Source: Candidatus Dojkabacteria bacterium UBA2022
Lineage (GTDB): Bacteria; Patescibacteriota; Dojkabacteria; SC72
Length of the DNA stretch: 31,398 bases
Reading direction: 5' to 3'
Assembly (NCBI GenBank): GCA_002335495.1
Contig: DDBW01000001.1
Span: 1-31,398 of the forward strand
In this document: one piece after another, positions 1 to 6,178 of the stretch
Numbering within the stretch: the first letter of the stretch is position 1
Layout of the letters: every line of letters begins with the position of its first letter
The notes under the pieces: model-generated
The model's database searches: none
Seen by the model: the letters and a program-made list of their open reading frames with translations, nothing else
Told to the model about the DNA's origin: nothing
Translations under genes and position numbers: made by a program

Positions 1-211
1 AGAAAGCAAGCACAATCGGTTTATCACTCTTAATATCTTTTAATGAGTACTCCTTCCCATCAACATCCGGAAGGGTAAATGAGTAACCAGGAGCATTCAC
101 ATCCACCTTTATATTCCCATCCTTTGGTCTTGAAGCGTAAAACAGCGCTATGACAAAAGCGACTAGTATAAATGTAAACATTGTAATCGGAAGATATTTC
201 TTAAAACCCAT
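1..211 (-). CDS. Membrane-anchored thioredoxin-like (TlpA/redoxin family) protein, 5' part only
   Basis: Only the first 70 codons are in the window; the gene continues past the left edge. An ATG at 211 opens a protein with a Lys-containing N-terminus, one hydrophobic segment at about residues 8-26 (membrane anchor or uncleaved signal), a short linker, and then the start of a redoxin fold: an 'APGYSFTLPDVDGKEYSL' stretch followed by 'KPIVLAF', the first beta strand before the active site. TlpA/ResA-family proteins reduce or exchange disulfides outside the membrane and are often fed electrons by CcdA, which is encoded in this window at 17482-18231. The CxxC motif would lie just beyond the edge, so redox activity cannot be confirmed. 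An AhpC/TSA-type peroxidase is the main alternative. Confidence 0.75.
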   Translation of the reverse strand, partial: MGFKKYLPITMFTFILVAFVIALFYASRPKDGNIKVDVNAPGYSFTLPDVDGKEYSLKDIKSDKPIVLAF

Positions 212-296
212 ACATATAGATATACCAAAAATATTCTAATTATGAAATATATTAAAATATGGTATACAATGTAAAATAAATTTGAAACAGTTCCTT

Positions 297-698
297 ATGT
301 TAAAAAACTTATATAGATACCTTGCCACTCTAGTATTTTTCTTCTTTATAGACCTTGTGTGGATCCAATTTGTAGCAAATAGGCTATACAACGAGTATGT
401 TTCAGACATCTTGATTACTAACCCAAGAGCACTCCCTGCCATAATCTTCTACATTCTTCACGCTCTTGTTTTAGTTACCGTAACACAGCTGAGCTCATCA
501 AACAGTATATGGCGTAAGACCTTAATTGCCTCTTTAATTGGTTTAACAGCATACGCCACATATAACCTCACCAACTATTCAATAATCGAAAGCTGGCACC
601 AGAACCTTCTTCTCCCTGACATAATTTGGGGAGCAGTATTAAGCGGATCGTCCATACTATTTGCCAATTATATAGTTAAAGAGAAAAGAGATGTATAA
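297..698 (+). CDS. DUF2177-like integral membrane protein
   Basis: This 133-residue protein has four predicted membrane segments. The N-terminal pattern 'FFFFIDLVWIQFVANRLYNEYV' split around residues 13-35, followed by 'IIFYILHALVLV', resembles the DUF2177 family of small membrane proteins of unknown function. I start it at the ATG at 297; an in-frame TTG at 282 would add five residues but has no better ribosome-binding context. No Shine-Dalgarno sequence precedes either start. A possible -10 box (TATACA) lies at 262-267. The 3' end overlaps the following HAD gene by 8 bases, so the two are probably one transcript. Function is unknown. Confidence 0.8.
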   Translation: MLKNLYRYLATLVFFFFIDLVWIQFVANRLYNEYVSDILITNPRALPAIIFYILHALVLVTVTQLSSSNSIWRKTLIASLIGLTAYATYNLTNYSIIESWHQNLLLPDIIWGAVLSGSSILFANYIVKEKRDV

Positions 699-1383
699 AA
701 ATATTATCTTTGATTTCGACGGAACCCTTAACGACTCCAGAGACTACACAATTCAAACTTTCTTTGAAATTACCAAGAATAAAGTAGGGGATAAATTCAA
801 AGATTTAAGAGATAAATCTCCAAAAGAGATTCTAGAGGAGTTTAAAGGAGCTACCATAGGAGATATTAAAAGAAGATTCAAATTAAGCCTTTTCTCAATA
901 ATCAGGACAATCTCTAAGGTTCAGGAAGAACAGTATAAGTTCGTTTCTAATAACGATAAGGATACTGTCCTTTCGGAACTACCATATTACGAAGGGACTA
1001 TTGAATTAGTAAGGGAATTAAATGATAGCGGACGTCAAGTTTATTTACTATCCTCAAATAAAAAGAAAGTATTAGACAGGATGCTTGCTCTTGCTGATAT
1101 TGAAAACTATTTTAAAGAAGTTGTCGGTGGAACTAAAATCCTTGGTAAGTACACAAAAATAAGGAGTCTCATGAAAAAGTACAAAATGAAATCAGATGAA
1201 ACAGTTTATATTGGAGACGAAACTAGGGATATTGAAGCTGCGAAAAAGGCTGGAATTGATATGGTTTCTGTAAGTTGGGGGTATTCCGGTGAAAAGCTCC
1301 TTCAAAGATATGCTCCTACATATATTGCCAATAATCTAGAAGCGCTTCAAAACATCCTGAAAGGCAAGAAAACTCCTAAATAA
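691..1383 (+). CDS. HAD-superfamily phosphatase (Gph-like)
   Basis: This 230-residue soluble hydrolase has the HAD motifs in order: DFDGT at residues 8-12 (D8 nucleophile, D10 acid/base), a motif II serine in 'LLSSN' near 120, a lysine in 'GGTKILGK' near 148, and the Mg2+-binding 'YIGDETRDIEAA' near 173-183. The insertion after motif I fits a C1 helical cap, as in phosphoglycolate phosphatase and related small-molecule phosphatases. Substrate cannot be read from sequence; 2-phosphoglycolate, a nucleotide or a sugar phosphate are all possible. It overlaps the upstream DUF2177 gene by 8 bases and its last 8 bases overlap the convergent antiporter gene. Confidence 0.85.
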   Translation: MYKNIIFDFDGTLNDSRDYTIQTFFEITKNKVGDKFKDLRDKSPKEILEEFKGATIGDIKRRFKLSLFSIIRTISKVQEEQYKFVSNNDKDTVLSELPYYEGTIELVRELNDSGRQVYLLSSNKKKVLDRMLALADIENYFKEVVGGTKILGKYTKIRSLMKKYKMKSDETVYIGDETRDIEAAKKAGIDMVSVSWGYSGEKLLQRYAPTYIANNLEALQNILKGKKTPK

Positions 1384-2377
1384 TCTTTGTAATTAAATAC
1401 ACCAAGTAGAAAAGCACGATTACGGCTCCAGAAGCTTTGTTTAATGTCTTATTGGATCCTAATAATTTCATTTCAATAAGGATACCGAAAATAACAAGGA
1501 TATTTAAGACACTGAAATAATAGTTATCCATTACAGACTCGGCGGTAAAGGTAAGAGGTTTTATAATTGCTACCAAACCAAGCCCTAAACCAATATTGGC
1601 AATAGTACCTCCAAACACGTTTCCAAGAATAATATCAACATAACCTTTATATGCAGACTTAACCGAAGTTACAATCATAGGAAGGGAAGTTCCGATACCA
1701 ATAATAGTTAAACCAAGAATATATTCGCTGATACCAAAGTCTCTGGATAGTTTAGGACTCATAAAGGCAAGAAAGATGCTTGATCCTATTAGCAAGATTA
1801 CTCCAACTAAGATTAGGAAAGCTGCTTTTGAATACACCTTACTGCTAGTGGAAGTTTCAGAAATCGTGCTGGTATCTAAATCAACCTGTTCGGAGTCTTT
1901 ACTATCCAACTTCTCTCTTAGTGAGTACTGATACATCAAAAATAGGGTTACAAGATAGGAAACAAATATTATCAAACCCTCAAACCTATTTAGAATACCA
2001 TCCATAGCAAAGCTGGCTAGTAATCCTGTAACGGCTAGAAATATTGGAATCTCCTTCTCAAATACCTGATATTTAGTTTGAATTGTAAGTAAAAAAGCCG
2101 GAATACCTAAACCCAAACCGATATTAACAAAATTAGTACCTAAAGCATTTCCAACCGCAGCATCAGCCCCATTAGGGCTTAGTAATACTAATGCAATATT
2201 TACAGCAATTGTTGGCAATCCAGTACCAAAAGCAATCAAGGTAGAGGCAATAACCAGCTCACTTATTTTTTTCTTCTTAGCAATCAGAACGGCACCTTGC
2301 ATTAACCACTCTGCTCCCAAAATAAGGAAGCCGAGGCTAGCTAGTACAAAGATTGCATCCAAAATTATCGTAAACAT
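1376..2377 (-). CDS. CaCA-family (YrbG-like) cation antiporter with altered ion-binding motifs
   Basis: This 333-residue polytopic membrane protein has the inverted-repeat layout of Na+/Ca2+ exchangers: two alpha-repeat halves of about five membrane segments each, joined by an acidic, Ser-rich cytoplasmic loop near 155-185. The alpha-1 motif reads GTGLPT (residues 51-56) and is followed by 'GNALGTNFVNIG'. The alpha-2 motif reads GTSLPM (229-234) and is followed by 'GNVFGGTIANIG'. In known members these are GTSLPE and GSN; the ion-coordinating glutamates are here T56 and M234, and the second Asn is Thr. The fold is clear, but transport of Ca2+ is doubtful. A promoter with a dyad over its -35 lies just upstream. 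Confidence 0.85.
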   Translation of the reverse strand: MFTIILDAIFVLASLGFLILGAEWLMQGAVLIAKKKKISELVIASTLIAFGTGLPTIAVNIALVLLSPNGADAAVGNALGTNFVNIGLGLGIPAFLLTIQTKYQVFEKEIPIFLAVTGLLASFAMDGILNRFEGLIIFVSYLVTLFLMYQYSLREKLDSKDSEQVDLDTSTISETSTSSKVYSKAAFLILVGVILLIGSSIFLAFMSPKLSRDFGISEYILGLTIIGIGTSLPMIVTSVKSAYKGYVDIILGNVFGGTIANIGLGLGLVAIIKPLTFTAESVMDNYYFSVLNILVIFGILIEMKLLGSNKTLNKASGAVIVLFYLVYLITKII

Positions 2378-2407
2378 TTATTTAAAAATATCAAAAAATC
2401 AACGGCA

Positions 2408-2436
2408 ATTATATATCGAATAAGGGTAGAGGTCAA
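2408..2436 (-). promoter_or_regulatory. Sigma70-type promoter for the CaCA antiporter gene
   Basis: Read on the minus strand, TTGACC (2431-2436) and TATAAT (2408-2413) are separated by exactly 17 bases. Transcription would start near 2401, leaving a leader of about 24 bases before the ATG at 2377. This is one of the best promoter matches in the window. Confidence 0.7.
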
Positions 2437-2443
2437 TCTACCC
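2424..2443. promoter_or_regulatory. Inverted repeat centred on the -35 box (possible operator)
   Basis: GGGTAGA (2424-2430) and its exact complement TCTACCC (2437-2443) flank six bases that are the -35 hexamer of the antiporter promoter. The position suggests a repressor site. It could also be a weak terminator for the hydrolase gene ending at 2460, but the following bases on that strand (TTATTCG) make a poor U-tract. Confidence 0.5.
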
Positions 2444-2459
2444 AGGCGAGATAGCAGAG

Positions 2460-3263
2460 CTACTTATCAATCCAGTTCTTCAAATATTCAAGAGCAATTG
2501 GATAGCGATCTAGCACTTTATAATCATATATATGATCGCCGGGATAGTACACAACCGTGCTATTTGGATAGATTTTTAGTAATTTATCCTTAGATTCTGG
2601 CGTGATTACAATATCACGGGTCCCTCTTATTACTACTACTGGATATTCGATAGAGTATTTAAGGTTGATTCGATAGCCAATAGTTGATAACCACTGTTCA
2701 TTTAAATCCAGAAGTCTATGATTTGGATATAACCTTCTAGGCAGAAATTTAAATACAGTGGTAATAATGAGCCTAAGAATTTTTAAATACTTAGAATTGT
2801 TAAGAGCAGGCTCAAATAGCCTTTTAAATATTTCAGAAGCCTTTTCCCCAAAGAATTCACCACCATTTACTAATACGATCCTAACGGGTGTATCTGGTTT
2901 AAATAGCTCTGAGTGATTTTGAAGTAAACGGGTAACAACTGCGGTTCCAAACGAAAATGCCATAATATTAATGCTGTAGTTACTATGCGAATACAACAAC
3001 TTTTTCAGAAACTTGTATAGATATTCACTTATGCTATCAATGGAATCAAAGCCTTCTATACGGGAGGATTTAAAACGTGAAGGATAACTTATCGATATGA
3101 TTCTAGCATTGGATTTAGTGAAGATACTGCGAATTTGATAGATAAATCTAGCGTCAGTAGCCCCTGGTGGGAATACAATGTACAGGTTACTCGACTGTGC
3201 TTTATTGTCTAGAAAATGAATTTTGCCTCCACGAAACTTTATTAGTTTTGAGTAGAACTTCAC
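2460..3263 (-). CDS. Alpha/beta-hydrolase fold protein
   Basis: The reading frame stays open back through the tRNA gene, but that N-terminal extension is translated tRNA and is not credible. The first plausible start is the GTG at 3263, giving 267 residues. Seen in the sequence: an oxyanion-strand region 'LYIVFPPGA' near residue 27-35, a nucleophile elbow AFSFGTA with S104 (first Gly replaced by Ala), an acid in 'RGTRDIV' (D217) and a histidine in 'PGDHIYDY' (H244), which completes a Ser-Asp-His triad. No signal peptide is evident. Substrate is unknown; ester or amide hydrolysis is typical of the fold. The start lies only 25 bases after the tRNA-Pro 3' end, so the gene is probably co-transcribed with the tRNA. 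Confidence 0.8.
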   Translation of the reverse strand: MKFYSKLIKFRGGKIHFLDNKAQSSNLYIVFPPGATDARFIYQIRSIFTKSNARIISISYPSRFKSSRIEGFDSIDSISEYLYKFLKKLLYSHSNYSINIMAFSFGTAVVTRLLQNHSELFKPDTPVRIVLVNGGEFFGEKASEIFKRLFEPALNNSKYLKILRLIITTVFKFLPRRLYPNHRLLDLNEQWLSTIGYRINLKYSIEYPVVVIRGTRDIVITPESKDKLLKIYPNSTVVYYPGDHIYDYKVLDRYPIALEYLKNWIDK

Positions 3264-3288
3264 AGTTTGAGAATGGGCAGATCTATTT

Positions 3289-3365
3289 TGGTCGGGGAGA
3301 CAGGACTTGAACCTGCGGCCTCTGCGTCCCAAACGCAGCGTTCTAGCCATCTGAACTACTCCCCG
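3289..3365 (-). tRNA. tRNA-Pro (anticodon TGG), CCA encoded
   Basis: Folding the minus strand gives a full 77-base cloverleaf: acceptor CGGGGAG/CTCCCCG, D stem GTTC/GAAC with a 9-base loop, anticodon stem CTGCG/CGCAG enclosing TTTGGGA, five-base variable loop, T stem GCAGG/CCTGT with loop TTCAAGT, discriminator A and genomic CCA. Bases 34-36 of the loop are TGG, which reads proline codons CCN. The upstream AT-rich stretch (3366-3400) contains TATAAT- and TAAAAT-like boxes, but I cannot choose between them. Confidence 0.97.
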
Positions 3366-3400
3366 CTAAAGGCTGAGCTATTTTAACACATTATATATAA

Positions 3401-3428
3401 AAACAAAAAGGGAGGTTTCCCTCCCTTT
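3401..3428 (-). terminator. Rho-independent terminator of the DUF4870-like gene
   Basis: On the minus strand a perfect 9-bp stem, AAAGGGAGG/CCTCCCTTT, closes a GAAA tetraloop and runs into TTGTTT, a classic U-tract. It sits 30 bases past the end of the gene at 3458-3856 and before tRNA-Pro. It is the only clear intrinsic terminator I see in the window. Confidence 0.85.
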
Positions 3429-3457
3429 CGTTATTTAAACCTAAAGAGTATTCTTAT

Positions 3458-3856
3458 TTAGAACTTACTCATAACTTCCAAAGCATACTTTGAAAGAACA
3501 GGTACATCATATCTTTCACCCTTGTAAGCTTTCATAGCACCCATAATAACGAGTACCAAACTACCAATTGCAACAATTGGAGTTAAGCATAGACTTACAA
3601 TTCCGAATACTACATTTATAACAGGAATCATACTTAGAACCATTGCAACAACAGAGAGAGCTAGACCTGCTACAAATAGAAGTCCATACTGTGCAGCATA
3701 GTATCTTACGAATAAGTCTTTTTTCTCAATGAAAAAGACTACTGCGCCAACTATTGGAATACAGGAAACAGCTGCCATTACCGCGTTATCTTTATTGAAC
3801 TTGATGTCGTTCAAAGAAACCTGTCGTACGGCTTCCTTTGCTTTTACTTCAGCCAT
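3458..3856 (-). CDS. DUF4870/Tic20-like small membrane protein
   Basis: This 132-residue protein has a short charged N-terminus, then 'AVMAAVSCIPIVGAVVFFIEKKD' (first membrane segment), 'LFVRYYAAQYGLLFVAG' and two further segments. It ends with 'GAMKAYKGERYDVPVL', the pattern typical of DUF4870 proteins (KA-x-x-Ge-y-x-iP). These are widespread small membrane proteins of unknown role, distantly like Tic20. It forms its own transcription unit, with a promoter at 3887-3915 and a strong terminator at 3401-3428. No Shine-Dalgarno sequence is seen before the ATG. Confidence 0.8.
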   Translation of the reverse strand: MAEVKAKEAVRQVSLNDIKFNKDNAVMAAVSCIPIVGAVVFFIEKKDLFVRYYAAQYGLLFVAGLALSVVAMVLSMIPVINVVFGIVSLCLTPIVAIGSLVLVIMGAMKAYKGERYDVPVLSKYALEVMSKF

Positions 3857-3886
3857 GATAAATAAAAATATTATATTAACGACTAC

Positions 3887-3915
3887 AGTATAAAAAACTA
3901 TATATAAAGATTCAA
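3887..3915 (-). promoter_or_regulatory. Promoter of the DUF4870-like gene
   Basis: On the minus strand TTGAAT (3910-3915) and TATACT (3887-3892) are 17 bases apart. The predicted start leaves a leader of roughly 24 bases. It lies back to back with the lexA promoter. Confidence 0.6.
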
Positions 3916-3938
3916 GTACTCTTAATAAATACTACAAG

Positions 3939-3968
3939 TTGTTGCAATATTAAACAACGCAGTATACT
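3939..3968 (+). promoter_or_regulatory. Candidate lexA promoter
   Basis: TATACT at 3963-3968 is a good -10 hexamer; the best -35 in range is TTGTTG (3939-3944, spacing 18), which is weak. The start would be near 3975, giving a leader of about 25 bases before the lexA ATG. Confidence 0.5.
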
Positions 3969-3976
3969 ATGTATAC
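3962..3976. promoter_or_regulatory. Candidate LexA operator overlapping the lexA -10 box
   Basis: GTATAC-TAT-GTATAC is a dyad with perfect 6-base arms. It lies directly over the -10 hexamer of lexA, the position expected for autorepression. LexA sites differ between phyla, so the sequence alone cannot prove binding. I found no second full copy in this window. Confidence 0.5.
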
Positions 3977-3999
3977 ATAACATATTAATTATTTATAAT

Positions 4000-4635
4000 A
4001 TGAATCAATACTTAACAGAGAAGCAGGTAAAAGTTCTTACTACCATAAGAGACTTTTTCCTAGAGAATGGATATGCCCCTTCACTAAGCGAGCTTCAAAT
4101 TATGCTTCATATTAACACTAAACGGGGAGTTGTAAATCACTTAGAATCGTTAGAAAAAAAAGGTTACATAATACGCACAAGTGAACCACGTGGAATTAAA
4201 CTGGTGGAAGAAGAGGAGTACCAGTATATGATAGGTATACCAATCCTTGGATATGCCAACGCAGGAAAGCCGTTGGCAATCGCTGAGGAGGATAGACTTG
4301 GACTTCTGCATGTTGATAAAGCCCTATTAAGCCACCGCTCAAATCTATTTGCCCTTATTGTAAATGGAGATTCTATGAACCAAAAGATAATCGATGGCAA
4401 AAATATGAAGGATGGATCTTATGTAATAGTCTCTAAAGACGCGGAAATTATGGAAGGAGATCCGGTCCTTGCAGTCTTGGACAATTCTGCTACTATAAAA
4501 TCATATAAAAGAGATGGTGAAATGATAATCCTTTATCCGCAATCAGATAATCCAATACATCAACCCATATATTTAGATCAGTACAGCAACAGTTTAATTA
4601 ACGCTAAAGTAATTAAAATCTTAGAAAGACCTTAG
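4000..4635 (+). CDS. lexA: LexA-type SOS repressor with S24 autoprotease domain
   Basis: This 211-residue protein has an N-terminal winged helix (residues 1-70; 'TEKQVKVLTTIRDFF', then 'PSLSELQIML' and 'RGVVNHLESLEKKGYI'), which is the LexA DNA-binding arrangement. A C-terminal S24 peptidase domain follows. The self-cleavage bond is A88-G89 in 'GYANAGKP', the catalytic serine is S125 in 'NGDSMN' and the general-base lysine is K167 in 'ATIKSYK'. RecA filaments would trigger self-cleavage after DNA damage and derepress target genes. It heads a same-strand run to 8897 that includes a nuclease and a DNA glycosylase. A phage CI-like repressor is less likely, because the helix-turn-helix is of LexA type and no phage genes are near. 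Confidence 0.92.
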   Translation: MNQYLTEKQVKVLTTIRDFFLENGYAPSLSELQIMLHINTKRGVVNHLESLEKKGYIIRTSEPRGIKLVEEEEYQYMIGIPILGYANAGKPLAIAEEDRLGLLHVDKALLSHRSNLFALIVNGDSMNQKIIDGKNMKDGSYVIVSKDAEIMEGDPVLAVLDNSATIKSYKRDGEMIILYPQSDNPIHQPIYLDQYSNSLINAKVIKILERP

Positions 4636-4637
4636 AG

Positions 4638-5174
4638 ATGTCTTTTAAAGAGGAGTGGAGCAATCCATATATTAGAACAGTAATACTTTTAAGAATTGGT
4701 GCATACCTTTTCATTCCTTTCTATCCATTAGAAGCGATTGCGCTATCAATTATCTTGGATATGCTCGATTGGCATATATTAAGCTGGGGAAATGTGCCAA
4801 AAGAGGTATACCACAAGATTGATAAACCTCTTGATTATATTCAGTACATATTTATGATTCCGATGCTTATTGGCACCCATATATTCATTGCGTATATGGG
4901 ACTTTTGATATGGAGAACGATAGGACATTATCTATATTCTAAATATCAGAAGAGATTTGTATTCATACTATTTCCAAACATCGCAGAATATATTGCCATT
5001 GTATACCTTGTATCAGAAAGATTTCATCTAAATATCGACCCATTAAGTACGCAAGTATTTACCTTAATATTGATATTTAAACTTATACAGGAGATCTGGA
5101 TCCACTATCTAGCGAAAGGTAGTTCATACGATATGGCGAAGAATCTAAAAGCTTTCTTGTACAGAAAGTATTAA
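4638..5174 (+). CDS. Polytopic membrane protein with a CDP-alcohol-phosphotransferase-like Asp pattern
   Basis: The 178-residue protein begins two bases after the lexA stop. It has about five hydrophobic segments. The N-terminal 'NPYIRTVILLRIGAY' and the following aspartates D41-x-x-D44, then 17 residues, then D62-x-x-x-D66, reproduce the spacing of the CDP-alcohol phosphotransferase signature (DxxDG-xx-AR-x8-G-xxx-DxxxD). The Gly and Ala-Arg positions are not conserved (W45, L48, S49, Y58). Members of that family build phospholipid headgroups with metal ions held by the four aspartates. I infer a remote relative; activity is uncertain. It could instead be an unrelated membrane protein with a chance pattern. 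Confidence 0.7.
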   Translation: MSFKEEWSNPYIRTVILLRIGAYLFIPFYPLEAIALSIILDMLDWHILSWGNVPKEVYHKIDKPLDYIQYIFMIPMLIGTHIFIAYMGLLIWRTIGHYLYSKYQKRFVFILFPNIAEYIAIVYLVSERFHLNIDPLSTQVFTLILIFKLIQEIWIHYLAKGSSYDMAKNLKAFLYRKY

Positions 5175-5215
5175 TATAGTATCATCAAAGCACGTAATTT
5201 TGTATTTAGACGCCC

Positions 5216-6178
5216 ATGGACATTAATACAGATAATATCCTAATTGGGGATTCTGTTTATATAGTCGGCCACAAAAAACCTGATGTAGATGCCGTAGTAT
5301 CAGCATTTTCCTATCAGATATATAGACACTCAAGAGGAGACTTTAACTACACGGCAGTTAGATGTGATGATGTAAGCCCATTAACTAAATGGCTATTTGA
5401 AAAATTCAATCTTGATCTTCCGATGCTGATAAGGAATGTTACAGGAAAAAAAATTGTTCTTGTCGACCACACTGACCCTGTACAAAGAGCTGATGGATGG
5501 GAAAATGCAGAAATAATTGAAGTTGTTGATCATCATAACTTAAAACTGGAAACAACCGTACCTCCTAAGATAACAATACGTCCATATGGCTCAACTACCA
5601 CACTAGTAGCTCAAAAGTTAATCAGGGCCAATGTAAAAATACAACCTAACATTGCGGGATTAATGCTTGCAGCAATCATAGATGATACCCTTGCACTAAG
5701 ATCTCCGATTACAACCTACATTGATAGATCCGTAGCCGGACAACTAGCAGCAATAGCTGGAATATCTGACATATCAGGTTTTGCACGAGATATATTTGAC
5801 CACAAGGATTTATGGTTGGAGATGAGTGCAGATGAAATAATAAATACCGATATAAAAAGTTATGAACAGAATGGTCTATCTCTTGTAATCACTCAAGTGG
5901 AAACCATGGATAACCAGAAGTTGTCTATGAAAGAAGCAGATATTCTTGCTGAGATGGACCGAATGAATACCATGAACCCCGTTAACATGAGGCTGGTAAT
6001 GCTTACAGACCTACTAAGAAATGACTGTATCCTTCTAGCTGTTGGAGATAGAGTAAAAGATTTGGAATCGATATTTCACACAACACTGGTAAATAATAAT
6101 AGAATGTACCTTCCAGGAGTGCTATCAAGAAAAAAACAGCTACTCCCTCCAATCCTAGACTTTTACGCAAATAAATAA
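5216..6178 (+). CDS. ppaC: Manganese-dependent (family II) inorganic pyrophosphatase
   Basis: The 320-residue protein is a DHH-family phosphoesterase. Metal ligands are visible in 'GHKKPDVDAV' (H19, D23, D25), in 'VLVDHTD' near residue 84, in the DHH motif D105-H106-H107, and in 'IIDDT' near 165. The C-terminal DHHA2 domain holds the substrate-binding S304-R-K-K-Q308. Length and motif order fit family II pyrophosphatases, which hydrolyse PPi to phosphate in the cytoplasm and pull biosynthetic reactions forward. A 41-base gap separates it from the preceding gene, so an internal promoter is possible. The stop overlaps the next start as TAATG. Confidence 0.9.
   Translation: MDINTDNILIGDSVYIVGHKKPDVDAVVSAFSYQIYRHSRGDFNYTAVRCDDVSPLTKWLFEKFNLDLPMLIRNVTGKKIVLVDHTDPVQRADGWENAEIIEVVDHHNLKLETTVPPKITIRPYGSTTTLVAQKLIRANVKIQPNIAGLMLAAIIDDTLALRSPITTYIDRSVAGQLAAIAGISDISGFARDIFDHKDLWLEMSADEIINTDIKSYEQNGLSLVITQVETMDNQKLSMKEADILAEMDRMNTMNPVNMRLVMLTDLLRNDCILLAVGDRVKDLESIFHTTLVNNNRMYLPGVLSRKKQLLPPILDFYANK

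Noticed and set aside
3264..3350. N-terminal extension of the hydrolase frame reading 'MARTLRLGRRGRRF'
   Set aside because: It is translated tRNA-Pro sequence. The cloverleaf is complete and the hydrolase family starts downstream, so the GTG at 3263 was used.
4000..4635. Prophage repressor rather than LexA
   Set aside because: The DNA-binding domain is the LexA winged helix, the cleavage site is Ala-Gly in the LexA position, and no phage gene is near.
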